From: Nitratireductor sp. XY-223
GTDB lineage: Bacteria > Pseudomonadota > Alphaproteobacteria > Rhizobiales > Rhizobiaceae
DNA: 64,000 nucleotides
Direction: 5' to 3'
Assembly (NCBI RefSeq): GCF_004959855.1
Contig: NZ_SPNT01000003.1
Location: forward strand, 1-64,000
A program made the position numbers and the translations under genes. Positions 16,531-24,970 of the stretch are shown piece by piece. How positions within the stretch are numbered: position 1 is the stretch's first letter; the number at the start of each line of letters is the position of its first letter. Below the pieces are notes generated by a model. The model saw nothing but the letters and a program-made list of their open reading frames with translations. It had not been told where the DNA came from and ran no database searches.

Positions 16531-16917
16531 TCACGCGCCGTCGATATGGTCGCGGATCGTATTCAGTTTCGGGCTCAGTTCCGGATCGATGTCGCGCATT
16601 TCCAGCGACAGGGCGATCGGCCGCGTCTTGATGAGATCGGCCAGATGGTCCCGCGCCGCTGCGAAAATCGCCTCGGTTGCCGCCTTGCGCACATCGAGGG
16701 TGCGGCCGCCGCGCAGGCGCACCGACATGTCGATGAAGCCGTGCCCAGGGCTGCCGTCGGCGATCGCGTAGTGCTCGCAGCGAATGGCGCGCACGCGAAT
16801 GCCCGCCTTCGCAAAAGCGCCCGTCTCGATCGCCGCCTCACGCAGGCGGTCGCAAAAGGCGGCCATGTCGATCTCCGATTCCAGATTTGCCGAATATTCG
16901 ATCGATAGATGCGGCAT
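16531..16917 (-). CDS. hpaF: 5-Carboxymethyl-2-hydroxymuconate delta-isomerase
   Basis: A 128-residue member of the CHMI/tautomerase superfamily. After removal of Met the chain begins with the catalytic Pro (PHLSIEYSAN), and an Arg-rich motif (IRVRAIRCEHYAIADG) follows, as in E. coli HpaF. It isomerises 5-carboxymethyl-2-hydroxymuconate to the oxo form used by HpaG. It is first in the hpa operon, and its promoter region includes the palindrome at 16944-16957. Confidence 0.92.
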   Translation of the reverse strand: MPHLSIEYSANLESEIDMAAFCDRLREAAIETGAFAKAGIRVRAIRCEHYAIADGSPGHGFIDMSVRLRGGRTLDVRKAATEAIFAAARDHLADLIKTRPIALSLEMRDIDPELSPKLNTIRDHIDGA

Positions 16918-16943
16918 TGCGGATTGAACCTCCCTGGATATTA

Positions 16944-16957
16944 ATTAACATGTTAAT
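16944..16957. promoter_or_regulatory. 14-bp palindrome, candidate HpaR operator
   Basis: ATTAACATGTTAAT is a perfect palindrome in an AT-rich patch of the divergent hpaF/hpaR intergenic region, 27 bases before hpaF. MarR-type HpaR proteins bind palindromes in this position and repress the catabolic operon until the aromatic acid is present. Binding here is inferred. Confidence 0.6.
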
Positions 16958-17066
16958 CATATTGGATCGACGATGTCAAGTGGATATGCGAAGCCTACAG
17001 TCTTGCGAAGCGAATGACGATCGGTGATGGTGAAGGGGCAATCAAGCCGAGCACCGGGACAGTGAA

Positions 17067-17504
17067 ATGAGTGACAAAAAGCTGCGCGCGACATCAAGGG
17101 CATTGCCGATCGCGCTGTTGCGGGCGCGCGAGACGGTGATGGGTCAGATCCGGCCCATGCTCGCCGATGCCGGCGTGACGGAGCAGCAGTGGCGGGTGCT
17201 GCGCGTCCTGGCCGAGGATGGCGGGATGGACCCGACGGACATTGCCGAAAAGTCCTGCCTGCTCCTGCCGAGCCTGACGCGTATTCTGAAGTTCCTGGAG
17301 GAAAACGGCCTGGTGACGCGCAAGCGTCATGAGACGGACGGGCGCCGCCACCTCGTGCAGATTACCGACAAGGGCCGGCAGCTGATCGACGAGAAAGCGC
17401 CTGCCAGCAACCGCATCTACGCCGAGCTGGAAAAATCGTTCGGTGCGAAAAAAATGTACAGGCTGCTTGATCTGCTCGACGAGCTCGCGCACCTGAAGTT
17501 GTGA
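17067..17504 (+). CDS. hpaR: Homoprotocatechuate degradation operon regulator HpaR (MarR family)
   Basis: A 145-residue MarR-type winged-helix protein. The N-terminus SRALPIALLRARETVM and the TEQQWRVLRVLAEDG segment are typical of HpaR. The recognition helix region is EKSCLLLPSLTRILKFLEENGLV and the wing is RKRHETDGRRHLVQ. It is divergent from hpaF, with a palindrome between them. It should repress hpaFEDDGHI and be released by 3,4-dihydroxy- or 4-hydroxyphenylacetate, as known for the E. coli protein. Confidence 0.92.
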   Translation: MSDKKLRATSRALPIALLRARETVMGQIRPMLADAGVTEQQWRVLRVLAEDGGMDPTDIAEKSCLLLPSLTRILKFLEENGLVTRKRHETDGRRHLVQITDKGRQLIDEKAPASNRIYAELEKSFGAKKMYRLLDLLDELAHLKL

Positions 17505-17530
17505 GCCGGCGAAACCATCGCCGCCGGCTC
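17503..17530. terminator. GC-rich hairpin between convergent hpaR and SnoaL-like gene
   Basis: GAGCCGGC (17503-17510) pairs with GCCGGCTC (17523-17530) around a 12-base loop. It lies just after the hpaR stop and before the converging stop of the SnoaL-like gene. There is no T tract, so its terminator role is tentative. Confidence 0.4.
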
Positions 17531-17543
17531 CAACTGAAAACTG

Positions 17544-18383
17544 CTAGAACTTGCCGTTCGTATTTGCCGCTTCCGATGCCGGCAGGATCGGTGCGATCAC
17601 GTCCCAGTGCTCGGCGATCTTGCCGTTTTCGACGCGGAACAGATCGTAGAAAGCCATCGGCTTTTCGCCGATAACCCCCTCGGACATCGCCAGGACAAAA
17701 TTGCCGTCCGCAAGAACCCGGTGGTTCCGCGTGAACCGCATGCTCATGCCGGCCTTGGCCATCTCCTCGAGCGCCGACCCCAGGCCGCTCAGACCGTCGC
17801 CGATATTCGCATTGTGCTGGATGTAGTTGTCGCCGTCGAAATAGGCCGGCATCCTGTCATAGGCGCCGCCGACCAGCACCTCATTGATGAATTCCGTGAC
17901 AAGCGCGCGGTTGGCATCGGTCTTGTCCCGGTCGGTGGCATCGGTCGGGCCGTCCGTCTGCGAGCGGCCGGACGGATTCGGTGCGGCGACCGGCTGCAGA
18001 TTGTCCCAGTGTTCGACGATTTTGCCGCCGTCGACGCGGAAGACATCGAAGGCGACAAGCGGCTCCGGCCCGAAGCCCGTGTAGATGCCGTGGACGAAGC
18101 CGGTATCACCATCGGCGAAGGATCGGATCAGCGTGTATTCGAAGTCCGGATTGCCGGCAATGACCTGGCCGGCCAGGCCCTTGAGCGCGTCTAACCCGGT
18201 GGGAACCTGCTGATTGTGCTGGACATAGGGTTCGGCGAAATAGGTGTCGATCGCGCCGACATTCTTGTTGACCATCAGTTCGGTCATGGCACCGGTGACG
18301 ATTTCCCCGGTATCCGCGGCCGGGGCGGCGGTCGAGGCCAGGACAAGCGCCAGGGCGGATGCTGCGAGCGTGCGAATAATCAT
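17544..18383 (-). CDS. Exported protein with two SnoaL-like (NTF2-fold) domains
   Basis: A 279-residue protein beginning with a clear Sec signal peptide (ALALVLASTAAPAADT). Two tandem repeats of a SnoaL/ester-cyclase-like fold follow, each with a YFAEPYVQHN- or YFDGDNYIQHN-type motif and a GKI-EHWD ending. The internal similarity suggests duplication of one domain. NTF2-fold proteins of this kind are often of unknown substrate. AAGGAAACAGACAG precedes the ATG at 18383. It is divergent from a LysR regulator that may control it. Confidence 0.78.
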   Translation of the reverse strand: MIIRTLAASALALVLASTAAPAADTGEIVTGAMTELMVNKNVGAIDTYFAEPYVQHNQQVPTGLDALKGLAGQVIAGNPDFEYTLIRSFADGDTGFVHGIYTGFGPEPLVAFDVFRVDGGKIVEHWDNLQPVAAPNPSGRSQTDGPTDATDRDKTDANRALVTEFINEVLVGGAYDRMPAYFDGDNYIQHNANIGDGLSGLGSALEEMAKAGMSMRFTRNHRVLADGNFVLAMSEGVIGEKPMAFYDLFRVENGKIAEHWDVIAPILPASEAANTNGKF

Positions 18384-18501
18384 CTGTCTGTTTCCTTGTT
18401 GGCCGGCACAGCGCCGGATGCCCGCCAATATGGTGCGTTGCCCGGATGTGCATAAGATGATTTAATTGGATTTCATTGTTCGATAATCTGATGGAATCGA
18501 T

Positions 18502-19389
18502 ATGCTCGATCATCTCAGGGCCATGGCCGTGTTTTCCGCGGTCGCCGAAGCGGGATCGTTCCGTGCCGCCGCGACACGGCTCGGCATCTCGCCCTCGGTT
18601 GTCAGCCATCACGTGACCGCGCTTGAGCGACATCTCGACACGCCGCTGATCTACCGTTCGACCCGCAGGCTCAGCCTGACAGAAGCCGGCAGGCGCCTTG
18701 CGCGTTCGGCCGACGCGATGGTGCGCGCCGCGGAGGAGGGCTATCAGGCCGTTGGCCAGGAGGCCGGGAGCCCGTCTGGCGGCCTGAAGATAACCGCGCC
18801 CGCCGTTTTCCAGTACGCGCTGTTCGTCAAGCGCGTTGCCGAATTCATGAAACTGCACCCGAGGGTCGAGATCTCCGTCAACTTTTCGGATCGCTGGCGC
18901 AACCTTGTGGAGGATGGGTTCGACCTGGCCTTCCGCATCGGGCCGCTGCGGGATTCGTCCCTCAAGGCGCGCAAGCTCGTTGACGGGCAACAGTTCCTCT
19001 GCGCTTCGCTGGCCTATCTGAAGCGCCGGCACGTGCCAAAAGGCCCCGATGAACTCGAGGGCCTTGAAATGATCGGCTTTACCGGACGCTCCTATACGAT
19101 CGCGTTGACCGGCGGAGGCGGTGGCCGGGAACGGCGCCAATTGCGCATGCACAACCGGCTGGTGGTCGATTCGGGATTCGCGGCGATGCGTCTTGCCGAG
19201 GAGGGATGCGGTATCACCGTGCTGCCGGATTTCCTCGCCCGCGCACCGCTGGAGGCCGGCCGCCTTGTCGAAGTGCTGCCGGACTGGTCCGTGCCGACAT
19301 TCGGCATCTATGCCGTCTGGCCCGACAATCCCGGCACCAATACGCTGAGGGCATTGTTCGTCGACTTCGTTGCCGAAATTGGCAAATAG
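18502..19389 (+). CDS. LysR family transcriptional regulator
   Basis: A 295-residue LysR protein of the large CrgA-like group. The helix-turn-helix is in residues 1-60 (MAVFSAVAEAGSFRAAATRL), followed by an effector domain with the typical SGGLKITAPAVF first strand. It is divergent from the SnoaL-like exported protein, with 118 bases between the starts, which suggests it controls that gene. Effector unknown. Confidence 0.9.
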   Translation: MLDHLRAMAVFSAVAEAGSFRAAATRLGISPSVVSHHVTALERHLDTPLIYRSTRRLSLTEAGRRLARSADAMVRAAEEGYQAVGQEAGSPSGGLKITAPAVFQYALFVKRVAEFMKLHPRVEISVNFSDRWRNLVEDGFDLAFRIGPLRDSSLKARKLVDGQQFLCASLAYLKRRHVPKGPDELEGLEMIGFTGRSYTIALTGGGGGRERRQLRMHNRLVVDSGFAAMRLAEEGCGITVLPDFLARAPLEAGRLVEVLPDWSVPTFGIYAVWPDNPGTNTLRALFVDFVAEIGK

Positions 19390-19506
19390 GCGCAAGACGT
19401 CTCGGCCCCGGGGGTGCATCGGGCGCGGTGGCCGGCACGGAGCCGAATAATGTTCGACATCCGGCTTCGGATGGGCCCTAATAGAACAAACATCGGGGGA
19501 ACTGTC

Positions 19507-20655
19507 ATGCGCATGTACATTGCCGGCATTGGCGCCTTGTTGGCCGCAATCTTGTTTCACACGCCGCTTGCGGCTGCCGAGTGCGGTGCCTGTGACCGTT
19601 TCGAGACGATGAGGCCGGCCGGCGGATCCGCCGTCTTTGACGACATATTGGCCAGGCTCGGACAACGGCCCGCCGCGATCGTGACGATGAAAGCCGGAGC
19701 GTTCTGCGACGCCGGTACGGGCGCCACCACTGCCGCGGAGCTGGAAGCCGCAACCGAACGCCAGTTCGTGCGCGCCGAGCAGATTGCGCAGAAGGTGTCC
19801 CAGTGCCCGCAGTCCTGCGCTTCGAAATTGAATGAAGCGGAGTATTGCGGCTACAGCGACCGGCTGGTGGCGGACCGCTACCGCCTCGGGGCGATCGGCC
19901 TGCGCATATCCGAGCTGTTGCACATTTACGAGCGGGCCGGAAGCCAGGCCAGGCACCCGCTGGACGTGCTGTCCGCGGATATGACGCTCTACGGCGGCGA
20001 GGCGATGGATGTTCTGAGGCAGGCGCAGGAGGCGCTGGAGGAAGGCACCGCCGGCGCTGTTCCGGATGTCCGGTGGCAGGCGAGCGAGACGGAGGTGAAC
20101 GGGCTGTTCGGCGCCGTTTCATTGCTCTCCGATTTCGCGTTGATCGAGGGCGACACGGAACAGATCGAACAGGCTCTCGAAGGCGCGGCGAAGGGGTTTC
20201 GGACCATCCGCGACGATCTGTTGACCGCGCTGACCCGCGCCAAGGTCATGGAGCCGTCAGAACAGCTTGTCCTCGAGGAACGGATCCTGACCGCGGCCTC
20301 GAACATGGCAATTGCGATTGCCGGCCTTGAGGCTTCGGCGGCCGCGGCCAGGAACGACGCGGCCGCGCAGCCGTCGACCGACGCCAACGCCGTTCCGCCG
20401 GGAATCGATTCAGCCGCGATCCAGGAAACGGTCGGCTGCCTCAATCGCCTGACGCTCAGCGCGATGACGGGATCGGAGGCTCCCGAACTGGCCACAGGCA
20501 TCCTGGAAGAATGCCGTTCATTTGATATTTGCAGCGGGCGAGGACCAGTTTATTTGCCGGCTAATATGTCACCTCTGCGGTCGTTTCTGGTGTCCCAGGA
20601 CGAAGCAGAGAAGCAGACGCTGGCGCTTTTGAACTCCATTTGTTCCGCCAACTAG
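19507..20655 (+). CDS. Exported Cys-containing protein of unknown function
   Basis: A 382-residue protein with a signal peptide (IAGIGALLAAILFHTPLAAA) followed at once by a CGAC motif. Further cysteines lie in AFCDAG, SQCPQSCAS, EYCGY, VGCLNRL, EECRSFDICSGR and at the end (NSICSAN), giving about a dozen in the mature part. The middle is helical and acidic, and a poly-Ala/Thr linker lies before the last third. The cysteine pattern suggests periplasmic disulfides. I do not recognise the family. It is a single gene with a LysR gene upstream and a 217-base gap downstream in which I see nothing. Confidence 0.7.
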   Translation: MRMYIAGIGALLAAILFHTPLAAAECGACDRFETMRPAGGSAVFDDILARLGQRPAAIVTMKAGAFCDAGTGATTAAELEAATERQFVRAEQIAQKVSQCPQSCASKLNEAEYCGYSDRLVADRYRLGAIGLRISELLHIYERAGSQARHPLDVLSADMTLYGGEAMDVLRQAQEALEEGTAGAVPDVRWQASETEVNGLFGAVSLLSDFALIEGDTEQIEQALEGAAKGFRTIRDDLLTALTRAKVMEPSEQLVLEERILTAASNMAIAIAGLEASAAAARNDAAAQPSTDANAVPPGIDSAAIQETVGCLNRLTLSAMTGSEAPELATGILEECRSFDICSGRGPVYLPANMSPLRSFLVSQDEAEKQTLALLNSICSAN

Positions 20656-20872
20656 TCACCTGTGGATAATTCAGTGGTTATTTCAGGCCGGATGCGAAAC
20701 GATTGCTGAAATTGGGGGCTTAGGCCGGCACCGAAACCCGTTGGAACATCTGTGGATTAAGCGCCCGCGGCAACGCTTGCGGCGGTCTGTCGCGATTGGA
20801 CGGTGGTCCGCACTGGACGGAACCGGGCGTCCCACCGGGCCCGGAAAGCGGATCGGAATCCGCAGGACCTGA

Positions 20873-21496
20873 TCAATCCTGTGCCTTCGGCATTGCCGCG
20901 TCGTCCAGTTCGGCGGCGCGGCGGAAGGCCGGCCGATCGGTAACCCGGCCACGGTAATCCCGGAAGGCCGGCCGGTTTTCGATCGTCTCGAACTGCAGGC
21001 CCCAGCTGACATGGACGCCGACATAGACATCGGCCGCCGAGAATGTTTCGCCGGCTATGTACCGCGATGCTGACACGGCCGTTTCGAGTGTGTCCATCAC
21101 CCGGGCGAAATTTCCGTATCCGACTGTGCGTTCCCGTTCGCTCGGTACCTCGAACCCCAAGGCGCGGTTGACGGTCGCCGCTTCCAGGGGGCCGGCCGCA
21201 AAAAACAGCCAACGGTAATAGGCGCCGCGACGATCCACCGGCGGCGCCAGCCGGGCGTCGGGAAATGCATCGGCCAGGTAGGCGCAGATCGCCGCGCATT
21301 CGCTGACCACGGTATCGCCATGGACCACCGTCGGCACCTTTCCCATCGGATTGACCGCCAGGTAGTCCGGCGCCTTCATCTCCGCGCCGTAGTCGACGAT
21401 CCGCGTTTCGTAGGGCGCGCCGGTCTCCTCGAGCATCCACCGCACGATGCGCCCGCGCGACATCGGGTTGGTGTAGAAGATCAGATCTGCGGACAT
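20873..21496 (-). CDS. Glutathione S-transferase family protein
   Basis: A 207-residue GST. The N-terminal thioredoxin-like domain (LIFYTNPMSRGRIVRWMLEE) carries Ser/Arg at the usual glutathione-activating position, and NPMGKVPTVVHGDTVVSECAAI contains the conserved cis-Pro and the glutathione gamma-glutamyl-binding Glu-Ser-type segment. The helical C-terminal domain is normal length. These cytosolic enzymes conjugate or reduce electrophiles. No partner gene is evident. Confidence 0.88.
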   Translation of the reverse strand: MSADLIFYTNPMSRGRIVRWMLEETGAPYETRIVDYGAEMKAPDYLAVNPMGKVPTVVHGDTVVSECAAICAYLADAFPDARLAPPVDRRGAYYRWLFFAAGPLEAATVNRALGFEVPSERERTVGYGNFARVMDTLETAVSASRYIAGETFSAADVYVGVHVSWGLQFETIENRPAFRDYRGRVTDRPAFRRAAELDDAAMPKAQD

Positions 21497-21580
21497 GGTA
21501 TTCTTCCTTCTTCAGCCGGCTGAAACCAGCAACGCACTGCGGCACTGTCATGTTCGCCGGATGCGGACGGAAATGCCAAC

Positions 21581-21607
21581 AAAAAAGCCGGCCACGGGGG
21601 CCGGCTT
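21581..21607 (-). terminator. Rho-independent terminator of the chemoreceptor gene
   Basis: Read leftward, AAGCCGGCC and GGCCGGCTT form a 9-bp stem with a 5-base loop, followed by a run of six T. It lies 22 bases after the chemoreceptor stop codon. Confidence 0.8.
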
Positions 21608-21628
21608 CGGGCTTCAAGGCGAGCCGCT

Positions 21629-23659
21629 TCAGAATTCGTCCCAGTTCTCGTTGTCGGCAGCAATGGCCGCATTGCCGTCGAAACCCGTTGCGAGACGAAC
21701 CGGTGGCGGCGATTTGCCCTCAGCGCCGTTCAGGGCCGATTCTTCGGTTTTTTGCTTGACCAGCCCTGACATTTTGCCGGTGTCGAATGCGCTCAGCATT
21801 ACGTTCACCCGGCCGACTTCCTCGGCAAGCATCTGGCTTGCCGCCGAGGCCTCTTCCGAGACGGCGGCATTTTGTTGCGTGCCCTCATCGATGTTGTTGA
21901 CCGCGCCGTTGATTTCCTGGAGCCCGACGGCCTGTTCCTTGGCCGAACCCGAGATCGACTGCACGTGAAGATCGATTTCCTTGACCTGCGAGACAATCGT
22001 TTCGAGCACCGAGCCGGTCTTGTTGACCAGCGTCACGCCGGCCTTGACGTCTTCGCCGGAGGAGTCGATCAGCGTCTTGATTTCCTTGGCTGCGTCGCTG
22101 GAACGCTGCGCCAGTTCGCGAACCTCTTGGGCGACCACGGCAAAACCTTTGCCGGCTTCACCGGCCCGCGCCGCCTCGACCCCGGCATTGAGCGCCAATA
22201 GGTTGGTCTGGAACGAGATCTCGTCGATCACGGCGATAATGTTGGTGATCTTCTCCGCGGATTCCTCGATCTTCTTCATCGCGTTGATCGCGTCCTGTAC
22301 GACAAGGCCGGACTTTTCGGCATTGTCCCGCGCCTCCGAGGCCAGGCCGCTTGCTTCTACGGCCCGCTCGCTCGCCGATTTCATGGCCGTCGTTGTCTCG
22401 CTGACCGCGGCCGCGGTCTCTTCGACCGACGCCGCCTGCTGCTCATTGCGGCGCGCCAGGCTGTCGACCGCGGTATGGATCTCCCGGGAGCCCGACAGCA
22501 TCTGCTCCGACGCAGACCCGATTTCCTCCATCGTGGTGGAGAGTTTATCCATCGCGTTGTTGAAATCGTCCTTGAGCGACTGGAAGGCAGGCGGAAATTC
22601 GCCGCCGATGCGGAAGCTCAGATCGTTGGCGGCGAGGCTGGTCATCGCATTGCTGAAGGACTCCGTCACCTGGCTCTGCTCGCGGGCCCGTTCCTCGTTC
22701 TTCTGCCTTTCCCGTTCCTCTTCCTCGCGTTGCCGCTGTTCCAGCGCCTTCTGCTCTGCCTCGAGTTCGCGGGCCCGCATCAGGTTGTCCTTAAAGGCGC
22801 TGTAGGAATCGGCGATTGTGCCCATCTCGTCATTGCTGGCAACGCGCACATCGACGGAAAGGTCGTCCCTGTTGAGCGCGTCGAGCCCGCTGACGATTTG
22901 CCGAAGCGGGCCGGTGACGCTGCGGCGCACCAGCAGCACGGACAGGATGACGGCAACCAGCATCGCAATGACTGTGATCCACGTCATGAGCTGCTGTGCG
23001 AATTTCTCGTGCTCCTCGGCCGTGAGCGCGGCCTCGACGGTGAATTCCTCGATCTCGAAAAGCAGGTTTTCCAGATCGTGGTCGAGTTTGGTCTGCTGTA
23101 CCTCGACACCTTCGATCAGCACGAACGCGTCTTCCAACTGACCGTTAGAGGCCAGTTCGAGTGTTTTCAGCGCATCGGTGTCGAACGTCTTGTGGAGCTC
23201 GGCCAGTGCAGTCAGGTCTTCGGCTATGTGCTCGAAGATCTTCCGTTCCGCAGCAGTCGTCGATGTCTCGGTTGCGTATTTGGCAAGGGCGATGGTGTCG
23301 ACAAACTCCTTGTCGACGAGGGCGGCATATTTGCGGAAGTGCTCGATGGTGCCGTCCAGCTCGCCCCGGATTTCGGGATGCCGGTCGAGTTCCTCGGCCA
23401 GCCGCATGCCACGCTCGAAATCGATGGCCTGTTCGAGCTGATGAACGGTCAGTTTCGTCAGGCTCGCAATCATTGCGGTGTCGCGCTCGGCGATCGCTTC
23501 GATCTCCTTGCCGACCATGCGCATCTGCCAGATGCCGGTTCCGGCGACGGCGAACATGAGCACGAGGCAAAGTCCGACGATCGCGTAGATTTTCGTGCCG
23601 ACGCTGATTGATTTGCCGCCCTTGCGGCCCGTACGGTCGTTGCCCGATATCATTGCCAT
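21629..23659 (-). CDS. Methyl-accepting chemotaxis protein
   Basis: A 676-residue membrane chemoreceptor. The first transmembrane helix is at about residues 24-43. A long helical periplasmic domain ends at the second transmembrane segment ([18 protein letters not shown]), a HAMP domain follows, then a charged coiled coil with [15 protein letters not shown]. The signalling tip is [22 protein letters not shown]. The last five residues are NWDEF, matching the NWETF-type tether for CheR/CheB adaptation enzymes. The ATG at 23659 has GGAG upstream; ATG 23653 is possible. Ligand unknown. The gene stands alone and ends in a strong terminator. Confidence 0.93.
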   Translation of the reverse strand: MAMISGNDRTGRKGGKSISVGTKIYAIVGLCLVLMFAVAGTGIWQMRMVGKEIEAIAERDTAMIASLTKLTVHQLEQAIDFERGMRLAEELDRHPEIRGELDGTIEHFRKYAALVDKEFVDTIALAKYATETSTTAAERKIFEHIAEDLTALAELHKTFDTDALKTLELASNGQLEDAFVLIEGVEVQQTKLDHDLENLLFEIEEFTVEAALTAEEHEKFAQQLMTWITVIAMLVAVILSVLLVRRSVTGPLRQIVSGLDALNRDDLSVDVRVASNDEMGTIADSYSAFKDNLMRARELEAEQKALEQRQREEEERERQKNEERAREQSQVTESFSNAMTSLAANDLSFRIGGEFPPAFQSLKDDFNNAMDKLSTTMEEIGSASEQMLSGSREIHTAVDSLARRNEQQAASVEETAAAVSETTTAMKSASERAVEASGLASEARDNAEKSGLVVQDAINAMKKIEESAEKITNIIAVIDEISFQTNLLALNAGVEAARAGEAGKGFAVVAQEVRELAQRSSDAAKEIKTLIDSSGEDVKAGVTLVNKTGSVLETIVSQVKEIDLHVQSISGSAKEQAVGLQEINGAVNNIDEGTQQNAAVSEEASAASQMLAEEVGRVNVMLSAFDTGKMSGLVKQKTEESALNGAEGKSPPPVRLATGFDGNAAIAADNENWDEF

Positions 23660-23954
23660 CCAATCGCTCCATTCAGCACCGGGTGTCATTTGGCAAGCCC
23701 GGAGCGAACGCGATCGCCCGGAGGCTGCGCGCAATCAGCCCGGTTCGGTGTGCACCTTCGCCACGGCGAAAGCCATCGATAATAAAGTGAAACATGTTGG
23801 GCTGAAGCCGACACGGTTGCCGAGCGTCATGCTATTGGATCAGTAAATCCAAGCAACCGGGATGTATATTTCCCGAGTCATGGTTTCCAATTCGTTAAAA
23901 CGGACTCGATTCTGTATTTCAGCCATCAGAGGCGTTCGAATTCTGCACCGATAG

Positions 23955-23995
23955 TATGCAATCCAAGTATGATTATGCAATCTATAGTTGGATTG
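23955..23995. repeat. Direct and inverted repeats with 19-base spacing
   Basis: TATGCAATC occurs at 23955-23963 and 23974-23982, 19 bases apart start to start (about two helical turns). CAATCCAA (23959-23966) is inverted as TTGGATTG (23988-23995). The arrangement looks like a binding site for a dimeric or tandem regulator upstream of the chemoreceptor, but nothing identifies the protein. Confidence 0.4.
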
Positions 23996-24164
23996 TTAAG
24001 CGCCTTCGAAAGGGCTCCAAGCGCACATAGTTCGAATTTTTAGAAGTGATAACAGATATATAGAGAGATATTGCTTCTGCAGATCATCGGAAAGGGTCGG
24101 CGGATTTGCCGAACCTGAAATATTTGATCTTTGTTTTCGTGCGATATTGCAAACTATTATTTAT

Positions 24165-24184
24165 TTTGTACAAAAAAGTACAAA
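24165..24184. promoter_or_regulatory. TTTGTAC inverted repeat around six A
   Basis: TTTGTAC and GTACAAA flank AAAAAA exactly, giving a perfect 7-bp inverted repeat in the AT-rich stretch. It resembles a regulator operator and lacks the GC-rich stem of a terminator. Target and protein unknown. Confidence 0.35.
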
Positions 24185-24347
24185 TCCGAAACACAAGAAC
24201 TTACAAGTACCACCAGTGCCGGTCATCAGGGGAGGGCCGTTGGCCCGATCCGGATATGCAAGGTGTGTGCCGGCGAATGACAGCTTCGCCGGTCATTGGA
24301 AAATATATATCTGCGCCGCAGGACGATCCGTCTGGCGGGGTTTACAA

Positions 24348-24533
24348 TCAGAACCGCAGGTTCTGCACGTCCCAGCTTTTCTGTGCGAAAATATCCTCGA
24401 TGCCGAGATTTTCGAGATCGCGCCGGTCGGGCTGGCGGCCGGTCTCGATGGCATGCGCGATCCGCGAGGCCGAGCGGATGTCGCCGAATATGTCGAATAT
24501 GGCGCGGGCAGGTCTGAAAGAGCGATGGGCCAC
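24348..24533 (-). CDS. Small hypothetical protein, 61 residues
   Basis: A 61-residue basic protein with a helical core (FRPARAIFDIFGDIRSASRI) and a C-terminal motif with alternating hydrophobic and acidic residues (RDLENLGIEDIFA). The end has the character of small alphaproteobacterial helix-hairpin proteins (LGI at the second turn), but I cannot name a family. AAGGAG lies seven bases before a GTG at 24533, which decides the start; longer readings lack such a signal. It is the only coding frame in this area with that support. Confidence 0.65.
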   Translation of the reverse strand: MAHRSFRPARAIFDIFGDIRSASRIAHAIETGRQPDRRDLENLGIEDIFAQKSWDVQNLRF

Positions 24534-24651
24534 GTCGTTTCTCCTTTTGCAAGAAGAAATGTAGTCGACAGGGCCGGGTTGAGAACCGCTCATTGCGAAT
24601 GGCTCGTACCCGTCCAGCGCATGGCTCCGCGCGGGGGAGGGACCGCGGCGG

Positions 24652-24957
24652 TCAGTCCTGCTTCTGGTAGAGAATCTCCCCGCGACGGGCAACGAGCAGC
24701 ATCTCAAGCGTCACCGGGTCGAAATAGGCTTCCACGCGTTCGCCATCGGGCGTCGTGCCGTAGGCTTCGTAACAGCCGCCGTCTTCCTTGATGCGGCGGA
24801 CCTGCCAACCTTCCGATACCATCTTTTCTTCCAGTTCGCTTACGGTCTTCCACCCGGACTGGTCACCCGATTCACAGGTGTAGAGGCCCGTGGCGAAGGA
24901 CGGTTCCGCGGCCAGTGAGACGAGTGCCGCCAGCGCGGCAAAAGCTGATTTCTGCAT
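24652..24957 (-). CDS. PepSY domain-containing exported protein
   Basis: A 101-residue protein with a Sec signal peptide (AFAALAALVSLAAEPSFA) and one PepSY domain: WKTVSELEEKMVSEGWQVRRI followed by CYEAYG and a FDPVTLEML ending. PepSY domains are periplasmic modules often linked to redox or protease regulation. An AAAGGA precedes the ATG. It starts 13 bases after the haem-binding membrane protein gene and is very likely cotranscribed with it. Confidence 0.85.
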   Translation of the reverse strand: MQKSAFAALAALVSLAAEPSFATGLYTCESGDQSGWKTVSELEEKMVSEGWQVRRIKEDGGCYEAYGTTPDGERVEAYFDPVTLEMLLVARRGEILYQKQD

Positions 24958-24970
24958 GGGTCGTCCTTTC

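Larger units (their letters stand above)
23660..24347. other. AT-rich non-coding stretch of about 690 bases
   Basis: No open frame here has both a ribosome binding site and neighbour-like codon use. The composition drops to AT-rich from about 23840 to 24220. Several symmetrical elements occur: a TATGCAATC direct repeat at 23955 and 23974, a CAATCCAA...TTGGATTG inverted repeat (23959-23966 and 23988-23995), and TTTGTAC-AAAAAA-GTACAAA at 24165-24184. It may carry the chemoreceptor promoter, an untranslated RNA or a remnant of acquired DNA. Confidence 0.5.

Noticed and set aside
14776-16908. Long rightward open frame opposite hpaD, hpaE and hpaF
   Set aside because: Shadow of three well-supported genes, with biased antisense composition and no motif.
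24106-24791. Rightward open frames across the AT-rich stretch and the small-protein region
   Set aside because: No ribosome binding site, unlike neighbours in codon use, and they overlap the supported leftward 61-residue gene and the PepSY gene.
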